Assembly: GCA_030612905.1 (NCBI GenBank)
Contig: JAUWNA010000110.1
Location: forward strand, 1-6,684
From: Promethearchaeota archaeon
GTDB lineage: Archaea; Asgardarchaeota; Lokiarchaeia; Sigyniarchaeales; SOKP01
DNA: 6,684 nt
Reading direction: 5' to 3'
A model generated the notes under the pieces. It did not search any database. It had not been told where the DNA came from and worked only from the letters and a program-made list of their open reading frames with translations. Made by a program: the position numbers and the translations under genes. Below are positions 5,177 to 6,684 of the stretch, piece after piece (positions within the stretch are counted from its first letter, which is position 1; each line of letters starts with the position of its first letter).

Positions 5177-5734
5177 ATGGAAAAACCTGAAGTTTTTCCC
5201 TTTATTTTAGGAGAAAACATTGACTTGGTTGCTATTAATTTAGAACACATTAATTTGTACGCGAAATGGATAAACGACCCTCATGTAAGAAGATATGCTC
5301 GTAATACAATACCAGTTACCGTTGAAGAATCAAAAAAATGGTTTGAACCAAGGGAAGGGTTAAAAGAATTTGTAACTTTTGAAATTTATCATAAAAAGGA
5401 TAAAGTACCAATTGGAACTTGTGGATATGGACACATTGATTGGATAAACAGACACGCCAATACATTTATGTCCATAGGCGAGCCTAAATATTGGAATAAA
5501 AACTTAGGAACTGAAGCATCGAAACTTTTAATTGATTATGGATTTGGAGAGCTCAATTTTCATAAGATTTACGCGGGAATATTTGAACCTAACATAGGTT
5601 CGTGGAGTGTGGCTGAGAAAGATGGTTTTGTGTTAGAAGGTGTTGAGAAGAAGAGGATATATATCGATGGAGAATATGTCGATGCGAGGATGTATAGATA
5701 TTTAAAAGAAGATTGGCTCAAATCAAAGGAATAA
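5177..5734 (+). CDS. GNAT N-acetyltransferase, RimJ/RimL type, array copy 4
   Basis: This 185-residue paralogue has the fold from VFPFILGENIDLVA (6-19) and WINDPHVRRYARN at 31-43. It is about 53% identical to copy 1 over the fold and about 51% to copy 5 by hand count; the start and middle (KKWFEP, NFHKIYAGIF) look like copy 1, while the end (LKEDWLKSKE) looks like copy 5. The CoA pyrophosphate loop is the most altered in the array: IGEPKYWNKNLGTEA (100-114), with Asn in both glycine positions of GxG (Asn107, Asn109). The motif B helix is NIGSWSVAEKDGF (139-151) with Ala at the usual Tyr position. The rest of the fold is intact, so it is probably still an acyltransferase, perhaps with changed CoA affinity. 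The gap before it is 59 bases, the largest in the array. Confidence 0.9.
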   Translation: MEKPEVFPFILGENIDLVAINLEHINLYAKWINDPHVRRYARNTIPVTVEESKKWFEPREGLKEFVTFEIYHKKDKVPIGTCGYGHIDWINRHANTFMSIGEPKYWNKNLGTEASKLLIDYGFGELNFHKIYAGIFEPNIGSWSVAEKDGFVLEGVEKKRIYIDGEYVDARMYRYLKEDWLKSKE

Positions 5735-5759
5735 AATAATATTTACAACTTATATAATT

Positions 5760-6320
5760 ATGAAGAATCAAGATATTTTTACCTTTATCGAAGGAGAAAC
5801 TATAGATTTCCTCCCATTAAATATTGAAAATGTTAAATTGTACGCAAAATGGGAAAATGACCCAAAAGTACGGATATACTCTCGGAATATTATACCTCGT
5901 ACTGTAGAAGAAATGAAGAAATACCTAGAGCCTTCGGATAAAAGACCTAAAAATGAAGTAAGTTTCGAAATTTGGCATAAAAAAGATAAAAAGATAATTG
6001 GCTTTGGTGAATTGGCAGACATCAACTGGTACAACCAACAAGCGTATATAGGCTTGCTTATTGGAGAGCCCGATTATTGGGGGCAGAATATTGGAGAAGA
6101 AGCTACAAGGTTATTAGTTGAATATGCATTTAACGAACTAAACATTTTTAAAATTAAAGCCTCTATACTTGCTATTAATAAAGGCTCGTGGCGTTGCGCA
6201 GAGAAGAACGGTTTTACTCGCGTAGCTACATTTAAGAAAGATATGTACGTAAATGGGGAATATTTGGATAATTATGTTTATTCGCTCCTAAAAGAAGATT
6301 GGTTAAAACTTAAAAAATAA
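5760..6320 (+). CDS. GNAT N-acetyltransferase, RimJ/RimL type, array copy 5
   Basis: The last paralogue is 186 residues. It begins at the fold (FTFIEGETIDFLPLN), with WENDPKVRIYSRN at 31-43. The CoA loop is IGEPDYWGQNIGEEA (101-115): the first glycine is kept and the second is Asn110, as in copy 3. The motif B helix NKGSWRCAEKNGF is at 140-152. The strand region around AYIGLLIG differs from the NANxF of copies 1, 2 and 4, which may change the acceptor. No Shine-Dalgarno site is visible in the 25-base gap after copy 4, and the spacing is too tight for a separate promoter, so it probably depends on read-through. It ends just before a hairpin at 6327. The reverse-strand frame over its first half is a shadow. 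Confidence 0.91.
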   Translation: MKNQDIFTFIEGETIDFLPLNIENVKLYAKWENDPKVRIYSRNIIPRTVEEMKKYLEPSDKRPKNEVSFEIWHKKDKKIIGFGELADINWYNQQAYIGLLIGEPDYWGQNIGEEATRLLVEYAFNELNIFKIKASILAINKGSWRCAEKNGFTRVATFKKDMYVNGEYLDNYVYSLLKEDWLKLKK

Positions 6321-6326
6321 AAAGTA

Positions 6327-6342
6327 TTTCACTGGTGTGAAA
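6327..6342. terminator. Hairpin between convergent genes, candidate bidirectional terminator
   Basis: TTTCAC and GTGAAA form a perfect 6-base stem around TGGT; after one mismatch two more pairs (GT with AC, 6324-6325 and 6344-6345) extend it. It sits in the 28-base gap between copy 5 (ends 6320) and the convergent gene (ends 6349). No long T-run follows on either strand, so it may act instead as an RNA 3'-end structure. Confidence 0.4.
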
Positions 6343-6348
6343 CACAAA

Positions 6349-6660
6349 TTATAGCATTACTCCTAATACCTTCTCGCTCCATATGGATTTAAGATAAGTC
6401 GCAGCAATTCCGAAATAATCAACTATTTCTAATGATTTATAGTTACCTTCCAGAGATAATAGAACCACCCCCTCAGGATCGAGAAGCTCACCTTTCTCTT
6501 TTGAAAATTCGCACATGGGTCCGTCATCATTACCAATTTTAGAATCTAGAACGAATCCTACTTGTGAATTATTCATGTTTAAGATATCATTATGCTCATC
6601 AAGTTTCAGTAGAGGAAATCCGTTTTTGTTTTTAACCAAGTTTCCTTCTAAAAAACCCAT
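6349..6660 (-). CDS. Acidic 103-residue protein of unknown function
   Basis: The frame from the ATG at 6660 encodes 103 residues that I do not recognise. It is soluble-looking and acidic, with alternating hydrophobic and polar stretches (FPLLKLDEHNDIL, GVVLLSLEGN, SLEIVDYFGIAATYLKSIW) that suggest a small beta-rich domain followed by a helix near 76-93. There is one cysteine (Cys50) and no membrane segment or signal peptide. No Shine-Dalgarno site precedes the ATG. The frame stays open for all eight codons to the window edge, but these are almost all A, so a start at 6660 is likely though not proven. It is convergent with the acetyltransferase array and overlaps nothing. Confidence 0.65.
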   Translation of the reverse strand: MGFLEGNLVKNKNGFPLLKLDEHNDILNMNNSQVGFVLDSKIGNDDGPMCEFSKEKGELLDPEGVVLLSLEGNYKSLEIVDYFGIAATYLKSIWSEKVLGVML

Positions 6661-6684
6661 TTTTTTCTTTTTTTTATTAAAATA

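Noticed and set aside
3292..6320. Alternating A-A-B-A-B subfamily order in the array
   Set aside because: Copies 3 and 5 share N-terminal and turn motifs, but hand counts show copy 5 closer to copy 4 (about 51%) than to copy 3 (about 44%), so a clean repeated two-gene module is not supported.
1..6684. tRNA, rRNA, CRISPR array, transposase or inverted-repeat ends
   Set aside because: No cloverleaf, regularly spaced repeats, transposase motifs or long terminal repeats were seen on either strand; the only sizeable repeat is the copy 1/copy 2 duplication.

Overview
The window reads as a stretch of an AT-rich archaeal chromosome. The clearest sign is a 70-residue archaeal histone. TTTAAATA-like promoter boxes, mixed use of Shine-Dalgarno sites and apparently leaderless genes, and T-run gene ends also fit. 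The style of the proteins (lysine- and isoleucine-rich, a large membrane-anchored hydrolase, a histone with a RHANRKK loop) suggests an Asgard-type archaeon, but that is inference and no marker here fixes the lineage. No rRNA, tRNA, CRISPR array or transposase was seen.

Layout. (1) 1-328, minus: N-terminal 109 residues of an isopropylmalate/isocitrate/tartrate-type dehydrogenase, cut by the window edge. (2) 329-435: divergent promoter region with a symmetric TATA-like box close to its midpoint. (3) 436-717, plus: 93-residue two-helix membrane protein with a CDPRCH loop. (4) 812-2497, minus: 561-residue membrane protein made of an N-terminal anchor, an alpha/beta hydrolase domain predicted outside the cell, and eight further helices. 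(5) 2498-2930: a 433-base gap with promoters for both flanking genes and a weak hairpin/T-run on the minus strand. (6) 2940-3152, plus: the histone, whose start I place at the second ATG because of the Shine-Dalgarno spacing. (7) 3292-6320, plus: five consecutive GNAT N-acetyltransferase paralogues of the RimJ/RimL type with gaps of 25 to 59 bases, probably one transcription unit. (8) 6349-6660, minus: an acidic 103-residue protein of unknown function, convergent with the array and separated from it by a small hairpin.

The most notable feature is the acetyltransferase array. By hand count, copies 1 and 2 are about 83% identical and are a recent tandem duplication; the other pairs I counted are about 44-53% identical. 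The differences between copies 1 and 2 concentrate in the N-terminal and central part, while the acetyl-CoA half is nearly unchanged, and copies 3 to 5 alter the glycines of the CoA pyrophosphate loop. This looks like a family expanding its acceptor range on a conserved cofactor scaffold. The histone just upstream raises the possibility of a chromatin substrate, but nothing in the sequence shows that; the histone probably has its own terminator.
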